64,000 nt of DNA from Coenobita brevimanus (lineage: Eukaryota; Arthropoda; Malacostraca; Decapoda; Coenobitidae). The notes under the pieces were generated by a model that saw only the letters and a program-made list of their open reading frames with translations, was not told the origin of the DNA and made no database searches. The stretch is taken from the NCBI GenBank assembly GCA_032717465.1, contig CM064691.1, positions 3,667,057-3,731,056 on the forward strand. The letters are read 5' to 3'. The position numbers and the translations under genes are program-made. Below are positions 45,565 through 57,021 of this stretch, piece by piece. The number at the start of each line of letters is the position of its first letter. Within the stretch, counting starts at the first letter, position 1.

Positions 45565-45569
45565 ACTGA
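45565..45569 (-). promoter_or_regulatory. Initiator (TCAGT) of cuticle gene 2
   Basis: TCAGT on the minus strand, with its A 31 bp downstream of the first T of the TATA box. This is the arthropod initiator consensus at the expected distance, so transcription probably starts at 45567. Confidence 0.65.
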
Positions 45570-45591
45570 CTAGTGTAGCGCTTGTGGCTCA

Positions 45592-45618
45592 ATATATACT
45601 GTACCCTCACCTGACCTC
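45592..45618 (-). promoter_or_regulatory. Core promoter of cuticle gene 2 (shared block + TATA box)
   Basis: Minus strand: GAGGTCAGGTGAGGGTA (45618-45602), then CAG, then TATATAT (45598-45592). Gene 1 has GAGGTC, five bases, GGTGAGGGTA running into its TATA box. The AGGTCA within the block is the half-site bound by many nuclear receptors (established); its use here is inference. Confidence 0.8.
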
Positions 45619-45749
45619 TCCCAGACATCCTATTTCATCATACCTCCTGCCCGCTCCTACTTCTCCTCCTTTCCTTTGCCAGCGGCCTTGCGTTTATGTG
45701 TAAAGCAGAATATTCAAGGCAAGTGACATTCCTTTATTATATTATATAT

Positions 45750-45955
45750 CTCATGGTCGGGACTACTCTAGGATTATCTCCCAGCTAACGTCAGTCAATT
45801 TTATTCTACTAATCCTGAGATCGTTAATACTGTCACCATTTACCCCTCCCATGGTCAGGACAACTCTTATATTCTACTCCAGCTAACCTCAGACGATTGT
45901 ATGCAATTGAATGATATACAGTAGGAGGATGAGTGTCAATACTGTCACATTTAAT
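45750..45955. repeat. Two-copy imperfect tandem repeat upstream of gene 2
   Basis: The unit 'CATGGTCGGGACTACTCT...CAGCTAACGTCAG...AATACTGTCACCATTTA' at about 45752-45843 recurs as 'CATGGTCAGGACAACTCTT...CAGCTAACCTCAG...AATACTGTCACATTTAA' at about 45850-45957. It lies about 150-360 bp upstream of the gene 2 TATA box. Confidence 0.65.
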
Positions 45956-46112
45956 AACATGACTAATAGTAAGGGATTTTCTACGGCCGATTGGAAGCAA
46001 CTGTACGAGGTAAATTATTGGCCATTTACTGATTTGCCGGCATGTATTTTTCTTTTAATTCTTTTATCTGAAATACCACTCCATTACAGACGCACCTAGC
46101 GGTATGTTATCC

Positions 46113-46320
46113 GTAGTGGGGATGGCTCAGTCACCTGGTGCGGGTGTGTATGTAGCAAAGGGAGCAACAATTAAATAAATGACGCAAGTTAGACGCTGAG
46201 TAATCCTCACAAAACACAAGAATTCCGCCAGTGGAGTGGAAGGGGAGCGTGATATATGTGCCAACATCTATCACTCTCCTTAGACATACTACACCACCGG
46301 GACCGTAGCTCATTTCTCAA
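46113..46320 (+). mobile_element. SINE related to the SINE-1 head
   Basis: GGGGATGGCTCAGTCACCTGG, then 'CCGCCAGTGGAGTGGAAGGGG' parallel to GATGGCTCAGTCTGCTGG and CCGGCGGAGTGGAAAAGGGG of the copy at 33100. The hairpin part is absent. Confidence 0.55.
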
Positions 46321-46706
46321 TAAATCGCAGATAGAATTGTGCTTGTGATATATACGTGTAATGCCGAGAGACTTCAGGATATTATTCCCTTTCTTAGTAA
46401 TCCTCCGGCCAATACACAGGAGTGACTCTGATCCAGTTTAAATGTGTGAGAATGTCACTTTGAAATAAAATGATAATTAAAAAACTTATGGTCAAAATGA
46501 GAGAAAAAACAAATGTAATCGCTGCTACGGATGATCTGGGAGGAAAAGAGTACTTTAGGTAGTTATGTATCAACCAGTAGGAAAAAAAAGATTGTCTGCA
46601 AATAATTTCCGACATGCTAATCAAGGTAAGAGGAGAAATATATGTAGTCATTCTAATGTATGAGAACTGTGAATACCTCAGGATTTCGGCCCTCTCCAAA
46701 ATTATT

Positions 46707-46710
<4 letters not shown>

Positions 46711-46746
<36 letters not shown>

Positions 46747-46760
46747 GTCATCATCATCAA
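46711..46760. repeat. (CAT)n microsatellite
   Basis: CATCAT run with one CGT interruption; yields a poly-His frame by chance. Confidence 0.95.
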
Positions 46761-47029
46761 TTTATCAACCAGTCATCAATCAGTCATCCTCATCCAACAC
46801 CATCAACAATATCCTGTATTTCATCAGTAATTTGGGAGGGCATAATTCACAAATAGGAACGGGGAAGCACACACAAGACTGAGTCAGTATTGTCCAGCGA
46901 ATGAACAGAGAGCCTCCATTTAACAGAGCAAAGAAACCAAAGAAAAAGTGCTTCATAACGAACGTGATATAGACAGGTTTCCGCCAACTATCAGGTTAAT
47001 AAAATAAAAAAATTTACTCTTCCTCATAC

Positions 47030-47430
47030 ATAATTCATACATCAGTTTTCACGCCTCATCAATTTCCCAGCTTCGTCCATCCCAACTCAGCTTTTTCTCA
47101 CACACTTTCATTCATTCTTCCCCTTGCCCTCAATGCTTCCTCCCTTTGTCAAACTCACTCATACACATTGCACCCTTTTCACCACACCACTTAATCCACT
47201 TTTCCCACGCGACTGCGCCTCCCAGCACATTCTCCTTTAACCCCCCATCCCCACCTCACCCCGAAAATCAATGAGCTTTCTACTCCACGCCAACATTAAT
47301 TATTTAAATTCGATGCAGCTTTCTTCTACATCCTGCAAATGTATTCTTTCCACAAGCCCCTCCCTTCTTTTAATCCATTTTTTCCAGATCCATAAATGCC
47401 GTTACTATCTTATAAACCTAGAAGTCGAGT
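47030..47430 (-). mobile_element. Decayed LINE reverse transcriptase relic
   Basis: On the minus strand 47420-47385 reads KIVTAFMDLEK, the catalytic motif A region (AFxDLEKAYD) of LINE reverse transcriptases, followed by broken frames with LVERI and LTKGGSIEGK. No intact part. Confidence 0.4.
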
Positions 47431-47829
47431 GATTAGAGTGCCCCAGTCTGAGTGACAGTTTCGCCATGGTCATTAGCGCAATCCCCAAGAGGTGACTCGA
47501 GGCTTATCTATCACGTAAGGTCATCACTGGAATCAGGCTGTCTATCCATCCTTAAATGCACTTGACCACGGTAGCCCAATCTTCAGACCACTAAACCCGA
47601 AGAAGGTAATCTGATAAATATTGTCCACACTTCATTTATCTGTAAGAACTCTTGCTGGTGAGGTTCTCTTTCTAATGAATAAGTATCCCCTGTTGGCCAC
47701 AATACGGTATATGCTTGGCCGAGGAAAGTAGCCTTCACTAGGATAGATTTTTTTTTTAATTTCTCACGAAACTTTGAATGCCGTATCCTTGCACTGTACA
47801 CTCTCCTGCAGAGTTAGAGGGGTGAGGCA

Positions 47830-48022
47830 AGCGAGGCGCGGTGTGATGTGGTATTATCTTGTGATGTTCTATGGTATGATGTGGTGTGATGTGATATGAT
47901 GTGGTGACATGGTGTGGCGCTGCGTGGCATCATGTGGTGTGCTGTGGTGTGGCGTGACTTAGTATGGTGTGGCATGGTGAGTTGTGGTGGGGTGTGGTGG
48001 GGTGTGGTGTGGTGTGGAGCCT
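47830..48022 (+). repeat. Degenerate (TGTGG)n G/T-rich minisatellite
   Basis: GTGATGTGGT and GGTGTGGTGT words repeat, becoming regular TGTGGTGGGG/TGTGG near 47980-48018. The G content lies on the plus strand only. Confidence 0.75.
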
Positions 48023-48932
48023 CGAGGCACTGAGACGCGTGCACACAAATAAGGTAAAAATGTCAAGAAAATCTGGTGAAAAACATTTATCTCTGTACAT
48101 CAAGAGGTTTCCCTTGACCTGGGTAAAGTTATCTGGCATTAGCATGAAATGAAACAAATCGTCGCAGTGAATGGGTAAATGGAGACTATTTTTACACATT
48201 GTACAACGTGAGTCATAGATAGAACTTAATGAACCAATATGGCAGTAGCAAAGATTAACTACAACATATTACTCTGTTGAAAGAGTGAAGAAAGGGATTA
48301 CTTTGGCTGGACTATGGTACTATGATCTGTACACCTTAATTTGGATTAAATTGCTGTCACTTCATCTTGAATACTGAAACATAACAGGAGAAAAACAGCT
48401 GAATACAGAGCTAGTCACAAAGAAATGTTATGCGGAAAATGTAGATCAGTATTATTGTCTTATCCTGACACTGAGTTATTGGAATAAGCTGCAAAAAAAG
48501 GCAAAAGTCTCCTCCAGAAAGAAGTGGACAATTTTTTTTTTCAATGGTTAATAAAGTACTTACAAGAGAAAATTATGAGGTCGTTGCCTACTCACTGATT
48601 ATGTAGGCGAAATGGAGAGAAAAACAGTAACATAATCTGGGGGGAGAAAAGTGTATAGAATAAAGCATATATCAAATTTCAGGCTGAGTGCTGCAAATAT
48701 GTCACTGGAGAGTCAACTGCAGTAGTGATCTATATCTTTAAGACTAGTGCAGGAAACTTATATGACACCTTTCAGTCAGAGGACATATTTTTCGATGTAT
48801 ATGTAACTTCTGCCTCACAACTACTTAAGCTGCGGGGATACGTTTCATAACAGAACTTAATTTCGATTACTTTAGCCCGTTCACTGCAAAAAAACCTCCT
48901 GAAAGTTTTGGTCTCTCTGTTGCCGTCATTCC

Positions 48933-48979
<47 letters not shown>

Positions 48980-49685
48980 AAATGAGAGAAAATAGGGAGG
49001 AATGTATTTTACATTTGATGAATGCTATTACGTAAGCCAATAAATGCAGCAAAATAATCCGATTACTGCAACAACACATTTGTTCTCTTCTTATTGCCTC
49101 CAAATACGATTATCTTTATACTGTCGCTAAATATTATTCTCTTATTGGCAGCAAATATTTAATTCAGCTTAGTTACAGCCCCTCGTAGTGAAGTGGCTGT
49201 ATGAATCCGGTGACCTCTTTTTGTTTTTATTCAAGTTTTTCCAGACAATTAAAGTTAAGAAAGATCCATAGTACAGAAGATGTCAATGGAAGTAGTGCTA
49301 ACTCCTCCAGCTCAAACGCTTCCATTAAGTTTTAAAAAAAGACGTCTGGAGATGGTGAGAAGAAAATAAGAAATTCGTCAGAAAAGGATTAGCGCCTTCA
49401 AGAATATATATATATATATATTTTGTTATATCCAGACAGTTCTATCTGGCCCTGGAGACGCTTTCGAGATGGAAGACATAGAAATAACCTTAATTCTCCC
49501 CTTCACTACAGGGATGCACCTCTAAACCGAATTAAATCATCTGGTAACAGCACGGTGCCAAGAAAGAACTGACTGTGATTTTGTTGTAGGCATTGTAAAT
49601 CTTGTGGCCGTCAGAATCTGATGGGGACACACAAGGCTGCCCCAGATGAGTTGTCCCCGCCCTTCACACGGCCACACCTCACCCC
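48023..49685. other. Mostly unrecognised; possible LINE relic and (CT)n
   Basis: At 48330-48530 broken plus-strand pieces (LSLHLEY, YWNKLQKKAKVSSRKKW) resemble the LEYC... and WN.LP..VV regions of CR1-type LINEs. (CT)n lies at 48937-48975. No host gene seen. Confidence 0.3.
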
Positions 49686-49689
49686 GCCA

Positions 49690-49922
49690 CGCCTGACTGC
49701 TCTCTTGCTTTTGCCCTGTCCTTGCCTCTCTCACTGTCCTTTTCCCTATCAGCGCCTCTCTCTCTGGCCTCATCACTGCTTCTGTCAATATCACTGCCCT
49801 TGTAGCTATCAATGCCTGTGTTCCGGCTCCCGTCACTGCCTCAGTCACTTTCTTCCTTCCCCCTGTTTTTCTCCCAAACATCATCACTGTCCCTTGCCTT
49901 GTCATTCTCTCACTTCTCTCTC

Positions 49923-49964
<42 letters not shown>

Positions 49965-50085
49965 TCTTTCTTCCTGCCTCTTTCAGTCTCTCTATCCCTG
50001 CCTCTCTCCATCTCACACTTCCTGCCTCTCCCTGTCTCTCTTTCCCTCCAGCTTTCCATCTCTCTCTCTTTTCCTTTTTTTTTTT
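49690..50085. repeat. Polypyrimidine (CT-rich) tract, left part
   Basis: CT-rich words (CACTGTCC, CTGCCTCTCTC) and a (CT)n core at about 49910-49965. The tract resumes at 51857 after LINE-B copy 2, so the LINE split it. Confidence 0.85.
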
Positions 50086-51856
50086 CTTATAAATAACAGA
50101 ACGGAGGAAGGAAAACAAATGAGTAAAAAAAAATAATAATCCATACACCAGATTACTGGTGTCCTCTGTTCATAAAATATCTGTAACAGTTAGACTTGAA
50201 CAGTTGTGAGTTGAAATTTGGAGGGAAAAAACTCTGGGGAAGCGAGTTCCAGAGAGATACAGTTCGGGGAATGAAAGAATTCTGATAAGCAGAAGTTCTG
50301 CAATATGGCTGAGTGACATTCCAGTCATGAGCGCAACCAGATGCCCGTGTAGCACGAGGGAAGGCATGGAGAGGTGGCACCATGGACGCAACTTCGTTTG
50401 AGCATTTGCCAAAAAAATATCTGTAAAATAATGCAAGGGAGGCAACATTCCTTCTTACTTGCAGGGGAGGTAGTTTATATGTAATGGCAGGGTTGTTAAT
50501 GATTCTAACAGCTTTGTTCTGAATTTTGTCTAGTTGTTTTAATGCAACCTCTCTACAACCATTCCACAAGGGTGAGCAATATTCAAGCTGAGAGCGCACA
50601 TGACTCTTATAAATTATAGCTAACTGCTCATCGGCGAAGAAGTTACAGACTCTGTACAATAATCCAAGTTTCTTTGAGGCGGTTTTAGCAAGTGATCTGA
50701 CATGAGAGGTCCAGCTGAGGGCACTGTTAAGTGAGACGCCAAGAATTTCAATACTTTTGGAGATGGGAATTTTAGTAGCACTGAAGGTAATGTGCGAATC
50801 TTGCAATATCTGTCTAATAGTAAACTGTATATATTTAGTTTTACTAGCATTAAAAGAGACAAGGTTGTTTTGTCCCCATTCACTGATCGTACTGTAGATA
50901 GATCTTGATTTATGGAGATGGCTGTACTGAGTTGAGAGGTAGAGATATTAGACTTTGTAAATGGATGTCTGAGTGTGAATGAACTATGTAGCGTTGAGTC
51001 ATCTGCATATGAGTGAATGGGATTGTGGGTGACAGATAAGAGATCATTAATATGAACCAGAAATAGGGTTGGCGCCAGAACTGATCCCTGCGGCACGCCG
51101 GCGTTAACTGAGTGGAAATTGGAATATACATCATCTACTTTTCCTCTTATTTTCCTGTCACTAAGATATGAAGAAATCAAAGAAACAAAAGACATTAGTC
51201 CATAGCAAGGGAGTTTGGACAGCAGGGAACGGTGCCATACTCTGTCGAAAGCTTTAGAGATATCAAGAGCTATCTGCATGAGTTTCTCCAAAAAATCAGT
51301 TGATTGATGGATGGTATGAGTTAAGAGATTGAGTATGTCAATGGTGAATCTTTCGTGGCGAAAACCATATTGTTTATCACTAATTAAGTTGTTGGATTCA
51401 AGATGTTTTTCCATGAATTTGGGAATAAAGAAGTACGTATGCATAGTCTGAATAATTTAGCTAGGACAGAGGCAAGTTCAGGGGAACACTTTTTCAAAAC
51501 AATTGGCGGAATTCCATCTGGGCCTGGAGCTTTGTTGGTAGGTAAATTGTCTAGGATGGATTTTACGTATCTTGTCTGTATTTTAAGTGGGGCAATTTCA
51601 GGAGAATCAAGTTCCAGTATTGTGACATTCTGGCTGGTACCATCTATGGTAGAGTTTCTGGCAAAGGTACTGGCAAAGATATCTGCTTTCCCACGTGGGT
51701 CATTTGTAATGTTGCCATCTGAAGGTTTTAATGGAGGAATGGAAGATGACTTGTTAAAGTTATTATTGAAAGAATTAAGAGTTGACCAGAATATTCTATT
51801 GTCATTAGGGTTGTTAAGTAGTTTTGATGCTTGCTTTTGAAGAAAGTTTGATTTAG
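50075..51856 (-). mobile_element. LINE-B copy 2, 5'-truncated, with internal deletion
   Basis: Minus strand from 51856: linker with LPTNKAPGPDGIPPIVLKKC (about 51545-51485), a junction where FPNSWK is followed at once by LESNNLISDKQYGFR (deletion at about 51412), then ALDISKAFDRVWHRSL, VPQGSVLAPTLFLVHINDL, YADDSTLHSSF (about 51010) and, after a frameshift near 50895, SHVRSQLEYCSPLWNGCREV, VASLALFYRYFFGKC and SLWNSLPQSF, stop at 50153. It ends in an A-rich tail (T run at about 50075-50086). It is very similar to copy 1 at 13060-16474 by eye. The endonuclease is absent. Confidence 0.88.
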
Positions 51857-52115
51857 ATCTCCCTCTTCTTGCCTTCTCTGTCTCTCTCTCTCCTTACCCC
51901 TTTCCATCTCTCTCTCCCTGCAAACCTCAGTCTGTTCTCCCCTCCTTCCTCTCACTTTCTTCCCCATGTAAATCTTGTCTCTGCTAAACACACAAGGTCT
52001 TCCCAAATGTTCTGTCTCCGCTGGCCTCGTCCATCATTATGCATCACCTCACAAACCTCCACCCCCCACCTCTCTCTCTCTCTTTCTCGCTCTCTCTCTC
52101 TCTCTCTTTCCATTA
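51857..52115. repeat. Polypyrimidine (CT-rich) tract, right part
   Basis: Continues the CT-rich tract of 49690-50085 on the other side of LINE-B copy 2, including (CT)n at about 52072-52109. Confidence 0.85.
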
Positions 52116-52324
52116 TTCCTCCTCCTGTATCTCTGGTACACCTTGCCACTACTCTACGGTGATACACCAGGTGAAAGTATTATGGGGTGACGGTGAGTGT
52201 TATTAATCTTAAAAAATGCAAAAACCCTTCTTCTCTCATGATGAGCAAACAAATCTGTTTAATTAAAGTGACTTTTCTTTCGCTTCCGTTCTGTTAATTT
52301 ATCATCTTATGTCGGTGGTACGTG

Positions 52325-52795
52325 GAGGTGCCCATCATCCACTCATTTGATGTAGTACTGTCTACTTTCTAGGCCTATCATTTTTTTTTCTGTATTTTTC
52401 CTCCTGTCATCCTACTTCTCCCAGTCTTCCTGTCACTATTTTTTCCTTTTTTTTTTTTCGCTTCAGGTGGCTCTATAATGAGTAACAAAGCAAATGGTTT
52501 CCTGTAACTCAGGAAACCATTTACAACACTGGGTGGAAACCATATAACCAAATAACTGGGTGACATGAAGCCTGCTATGGTAAGCCTGTTAACTGGTTGG
52601 AAACGCAAATGCGGCCTCCACCCGTCCACCAAATCTCACATTAATCCCAGCGCCTTGCTGTGGCGAGACGCTGGCAACCGCATAGACGCATTGATTTACT
52701 GCATTAGTCGGTCCTGCAGGGGTGATTGCGCGCCTGCGGTTGATGGGTCTGCTCAATCAGGCAAATTGGAGTCGCACGACAGCAAGAATAACAAC
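52325..52795 (-). mobile_element. SINE-1 copy with a perfect hairpin
   Basis: Reverse-strand counterpart of 33300-33757. The hairpin at 52492-52522 is perfect: AAATGGTTTCCTG, loop TAACT, CAGGAAACCATTT. The body includes GAGCAGACCCATCAACCG and TCGCCACAGCAAGGCGCTGG on the minus strand. Confidence 0.78.
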
Positions 52796-53088
52796 TAGTA
52801 CACCAGCCGGCGTATGTGTTACTATCATCATCATCATCATCATCTTACCCCTCATTTACACTTTGTGTGAGAGGGATCCAGAACATGAAATAGATACATA
52901 AATAGAGGAACTGTCAACAAAATCCCCAGTAAAATTGGGCTACTCATCCATATTCTCATCAAGTAGACTTTCCGCAGTCCCGGCTACACCTCACAGGCAA
53001 ATGATCCACGCAAAATTGAGCGTGACCTATGGCTTGTAGCCATTTCGTGGAGTGCTAAGTTAAGAATGTGGTAAAACGTCTGTAATGA

Positions 53089-53244
53089 GCATCTCCTTAA
53101 ATACCACATCCATCCACTTCCGTCCCTCGTCAGTACCTTCGCATCTCCTTACATTCCTCATCCATCCACGTCCGTCCCTCGCTAGTACATTTGCATCTCC
53201 TTACATACCTTATCCATCCACTTTCGTCCCTCGTCCGTTCCTTT
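53089..53244 (+). repeat. 52-bp minisatellite, three copies
   Basis: Units start GCATCTCCTTA at 53089, 53141 and 53193 and share CATCCATCCAC.T.CGTCCCTCG. The array ends next to the 5' junction of a LINE-A copy. Confidence 0.9.
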
Positions 53245-53249
53245 CCTTC

Positions 53250-53790
53250 CTCAGTTTTATCCGCCCCTGTATAGAGTACAACTCTAATGTGTGGGGAGGC
53301 TCTCCACATACAGCTCTTCTCAATAGAGTAGAGTCAAAGGCTTTTGATCTCATCAACTCTCCTCTTACTGGCTCCCTTCAACCTCTGTCTCTTCGCTGTA
53401 CTGTTGCCTCTTTATCTCTTTTCTATCGCTACATCAATAGTCACTGCTGCTCAGAACCGTCTGCTTCCATCCCTCCACCTCTACGACTGGCACGTTGCAC
53501 CCGCCTAGCAGCAAACTCTCATCCCTTTTCTGTCTAACTCTGTAATGCAAGAGTTAACCGTTACTCCCAGTCCTTCATTTATACAACAGGTCAGCTCTGG
53601 AACACTCTCCCTCTGTCTGTTTTTCCTGCTAGCTATGATCTCCAGTCTTTCAAACACAGTGTGTCCAGGTATCTCGAAATGATCGGATCTTGAATTTGGC
53701 TCTCTCATGTATTTTGTTTTCTTCCTGGAAGGAACAGTTTGCGGGCTCCTGGCCTTTGGTTCCTTCCTTTTAGCATTAAAAAAAAAATAT
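53250..53790 (+). mobile_element. LINE-A, 5'-truncated 3' end
   Basis: Reads FIRPCIEYNSNVWGGSPHTA, LLNRVESKAFDLIN, VASLSLFYRYINSH, IPPPLRLARCTRL and, after a stop, the rest of the family C-terminus to 'FKHSVSRYLEMI'. Ends in an A run at about 53778-53787. Same family as 3965-4545 and 21788-23305. Confidence 0.82.
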
Positions 53791-53799
53791 TTAGCCTCC

Positions 53800-54682
53800 T
53801 CCTTAGCCATCCACGCTGCCTCCTACTCTAAACTCACCTATATATACACTTTTTCTACCCTATTTACATTCGTACATTCCATATGACCATACCCACTAAG
53901 CACACCCTACTGTACCCTTTCATCAACAGGCTTCATTACTTCACGTCTGTTACACATCTCCGCATTGTTATCCTATTCCTTTCTGCCCTGGAAGCCTTTA
54001 TTTTCTTTCTGTATACTGGATTTCAGAGTTTCAGTATCATAACACCCAGCGTCTTACACCGAGCAGTTGATTTTATCTCCCTAACCACGTCATCTCGAAA
54101 ACATCATTTATATTCATATTTTGTTACAACAAGACTATCTCTCCCGGCAAACAGATCAGGTAGAGCCTTCATTATCTCCTTTTCTTAGAAGTGCTTGCTT
54201 GGGCTGATTAAACTCATCGTGTGCTTGAATAATATAATAAATTTGGTATCTTCCGGTTCAAGGAATTAATTTCTAGGGGCAGAAGTAACAGTTTAATATA
54301 AAATCAATTGCCTCTAAAACATATATTCATGCACACAGCGAATAAGCAGCACAAAATCAGAACTGCCTCACAGAAAATATGAAGCGTTGCCTTTTGGTCT
54401 TCTGGGCACGCACTATGTTTTACTTTTTCCCAAGATTTTTGCACGCTTCCTTAAATCCTTCAGCCAGAACAAAACATACGTATTTTAATTTTTGTATTGC
54501 CAAGACGATTTTCCTCAGTTTAGGAGAGACTTTAAGAATTAAGAGGAGATTGATTTAGCCACCACTTAATCTCCTTTGCAATCTCAGCTTTCTATTATGC
54601 AGTATCAGCTGAGCAAAATCGTCTGATCTTAGGTAGGAAAAAGTACTGCAGGTGTATTGACTGGGGATTGCATGGGACTAAA

Positions 54683-54717
<35 letters not shown>

Positions 54718-54856
54718 TGCTTCATGAAATCGTCTGGTATTCATTGTAACAGGCAGTGTCGTCTAGTAGCAACAATCATATTTTTAAACCACATCGTCAT
54801 TGTGAAGGTGTTATATCGGTCGAGGTTTGCTCACTTTCTTTCAGCTTGTCTTCAAC

Positions 54857-54921
<65 letters not shown>

Positions 54922-55825
54922 AGAGCCCTGTAGGATTATATGTATATTGTTAAGGGGCTCTCATATTTTCAAAGGACATGACTTTCACTCAGCAAAGTTA
55001 TGGTCAGTATTACTTTTATAGGTCCAGGGCTCAAAACTATTAACACCTTGCTAGGATTTCTCTTGACCGAGTATAATAGTCTCATATCAGCCTGAATAAG
55101 TTTTCTAGGCGAACCCGAGAGAGATTTATGGTCTACGAAGGCCCTGAATAGCAAGATTTCTCTCAGTTGAGCTAAATCTTCCTGTGTTAGCCACTGCAAT
55201 ATAGCAAAGACGAAATTCCAGCCCTTCCAAACAACTTAAATATTATTGGTCAATTTAGACAGGATCCTATATTATGCTGGCACAATTACAAGACGGTGCA
55301 CAGGAACTGGTGGCCACAACTGCACATTCCTTCACTTCCCACCACGCCTCCAGTGGGAATGGAATGCAGTCAAGGTCACTGACTGGATTTACCCCCCACG
55401 CTCCACCCCTCTCCCTTCCTACACACACACACGCTTGGGAAAACTGCAGCCATTTCAAGCTCATTTGTCGTGAAAGCTTCGGGTGTCAGGATCTCTTTTT
55501 TCTTTCTGTTCTCGTTATCCATACATGATTTTGTCCTGTACACGGAGGAAGCGGTGGAGAGTAGGTTAGGTTTCCAGTTCACAAATGAAAGTAGTCAGAG
55601 TTTGTTTCTCTAACCGGTTAGACTGGGGGACTCCATTTGTTTTCCTCCTTGTCCCTTTTCACCCAGTTGTATATCTGGGGAACTGAATGTAACATATATA
55701 AGGTCGTGTTCTAGGGGAAAGTTGAGACTTAGCATAACTTGCCTGCCTTAAAGTACTACCTCGTGAATTCAGCAGACCTAAATGAAAGCTATATTTTCTC
55801 TGTCTGTCTGTCTGTCTGTTTCTCT
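53800..55825. other. No recognised gene; (CT)n and (GA)n
   Basis: (CT)n at 54687-54713 and (GA)n at about 54860-54918. A 76-codon minus frame at 54969-55199 looks protein-like in composition but has no recognisable domain or splice context. Confidence 0.35.
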
Positions 55826-55829
55826 TTCA

Positions 55830-56300
55830 GGGTCAGCAAAGGAGTTGCCCTGCTGTATATTAGAATAATAAATCAAAGGATAAGGTTACATGGCAAGGTC
55901 GCCTAAAGCCATTTTTATCCGATTTATACCAATGATCTTTGAGGAAGAGTTCCAAGTAAGGCAAAGTTAAAAGGATTTATTTTATAGAACTGTCCATCAA
56001 AGGTCAAGGTCACAGGACAAGGCAAAAAGTACAACTTTATAACTCAGAAAGTGTTTATTTGATTTTGGCTGAACTTGGTGTATGGACTGAAGATCAGCTA
56101 ACATTGAAGAGATCTGATACTTGAGAAGAAAATGTCAAATGTCAAGGTCAACAGTGTTAATCTGATGTTTACTAAACTTAATGAAACTTTTAAGGGTCTT
56201 GCAGGCATGGCACTGTTCTCTCCTTGGAACAAGTGGTGGAAGGTTAAGGTCACAAGACAAAGGCAAATATTCGACTCTCACGCCATTTGTAAGGTGGTAA
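55830..56300 (+). repeat. AGGTCA-rich degenerate repeat
   Basis: Same pattern as 1-660, with CATCAAAGGTCAAGGTCAC near 55989, TGTCAAGGTCAACAG near 56137 and GGTTAAGGTCACAAGAC near 56240. Confidence 0.6.
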
Positions 56301-57013
56301 GGATGTCGTACTCTCTGACTGCTCCTTGTTACAAAGGTTTTCTTCCAGTGCTGGACGAAACCACCTGGCCGTATTTGCTGTAGTAGGAATATAATATTAA
56401 AGACGTCTTTCGTTAGTGGATGAATTTGAAAATCAGCTTTATGTCTAAGAGGCTCAGTATATTAAATTGCCTAGATATGCTAAGTAAGGCAGGTTTATAT
56501 TGCAGGGTGGGCTGATTGTATTTATGAGTCTCACTGTGTCTTTAACCGTCATATCAAAGGAAGTGGATGTACTCAGATATTTGATGAGAGTTGTTTTCTA
56601 GATACATTGAACCTCTCCAACACGAGGACATAAAATTGATTTTGATCATTGTGCTCAGATGATTTTATGCGGGTAAAGCAAACACTCTAGTAATGAAGGG
56701 GACAATGAAGGCTGCGTCTAACCTCTCCAGAGTGAAAAGTCTCTACAAATCTGAATATAGATATCTGAAGAGGAGAAGGATGAAATACTTAAGACGAACG
56801 CGGACTGAAAGCGTTAAGAAACATATTGGTGACCTTCCATCACTGGCACACGTCATCTCATGAGACAGTATCAAATTGTGAAGAGCAAGCGTGAAGGAGT
56901 TTATCGAAGAACTGGCGCTCTCTTGCCTATTGCTCTAATGGGGGAGGTGGAGGAGTTGCGAAAATTGAAGCTGCTGGACGATGGGTTAGGATAAATCATC
57001 TGGCAACAACAAG
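56301..57013. other. No recognised gene
   Basis: Nothing supportable seen. Confidence 0.35.
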
Positions 57014-57021
57014 CATGAAAT

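Noticed and set aside
49537..50148. 203-codon Arg/Glu-rich minus frame and 171-codon Leu/Ser/Pro-rich plus frame
   Set aside because: Both are translations of a polypyrimidine tract and lack any domain.
54969..55199. 76-codon minus frame with plausible protein composition
   Set aside because: No recognisable domain, splice context or second copy; not enough to call a gene.
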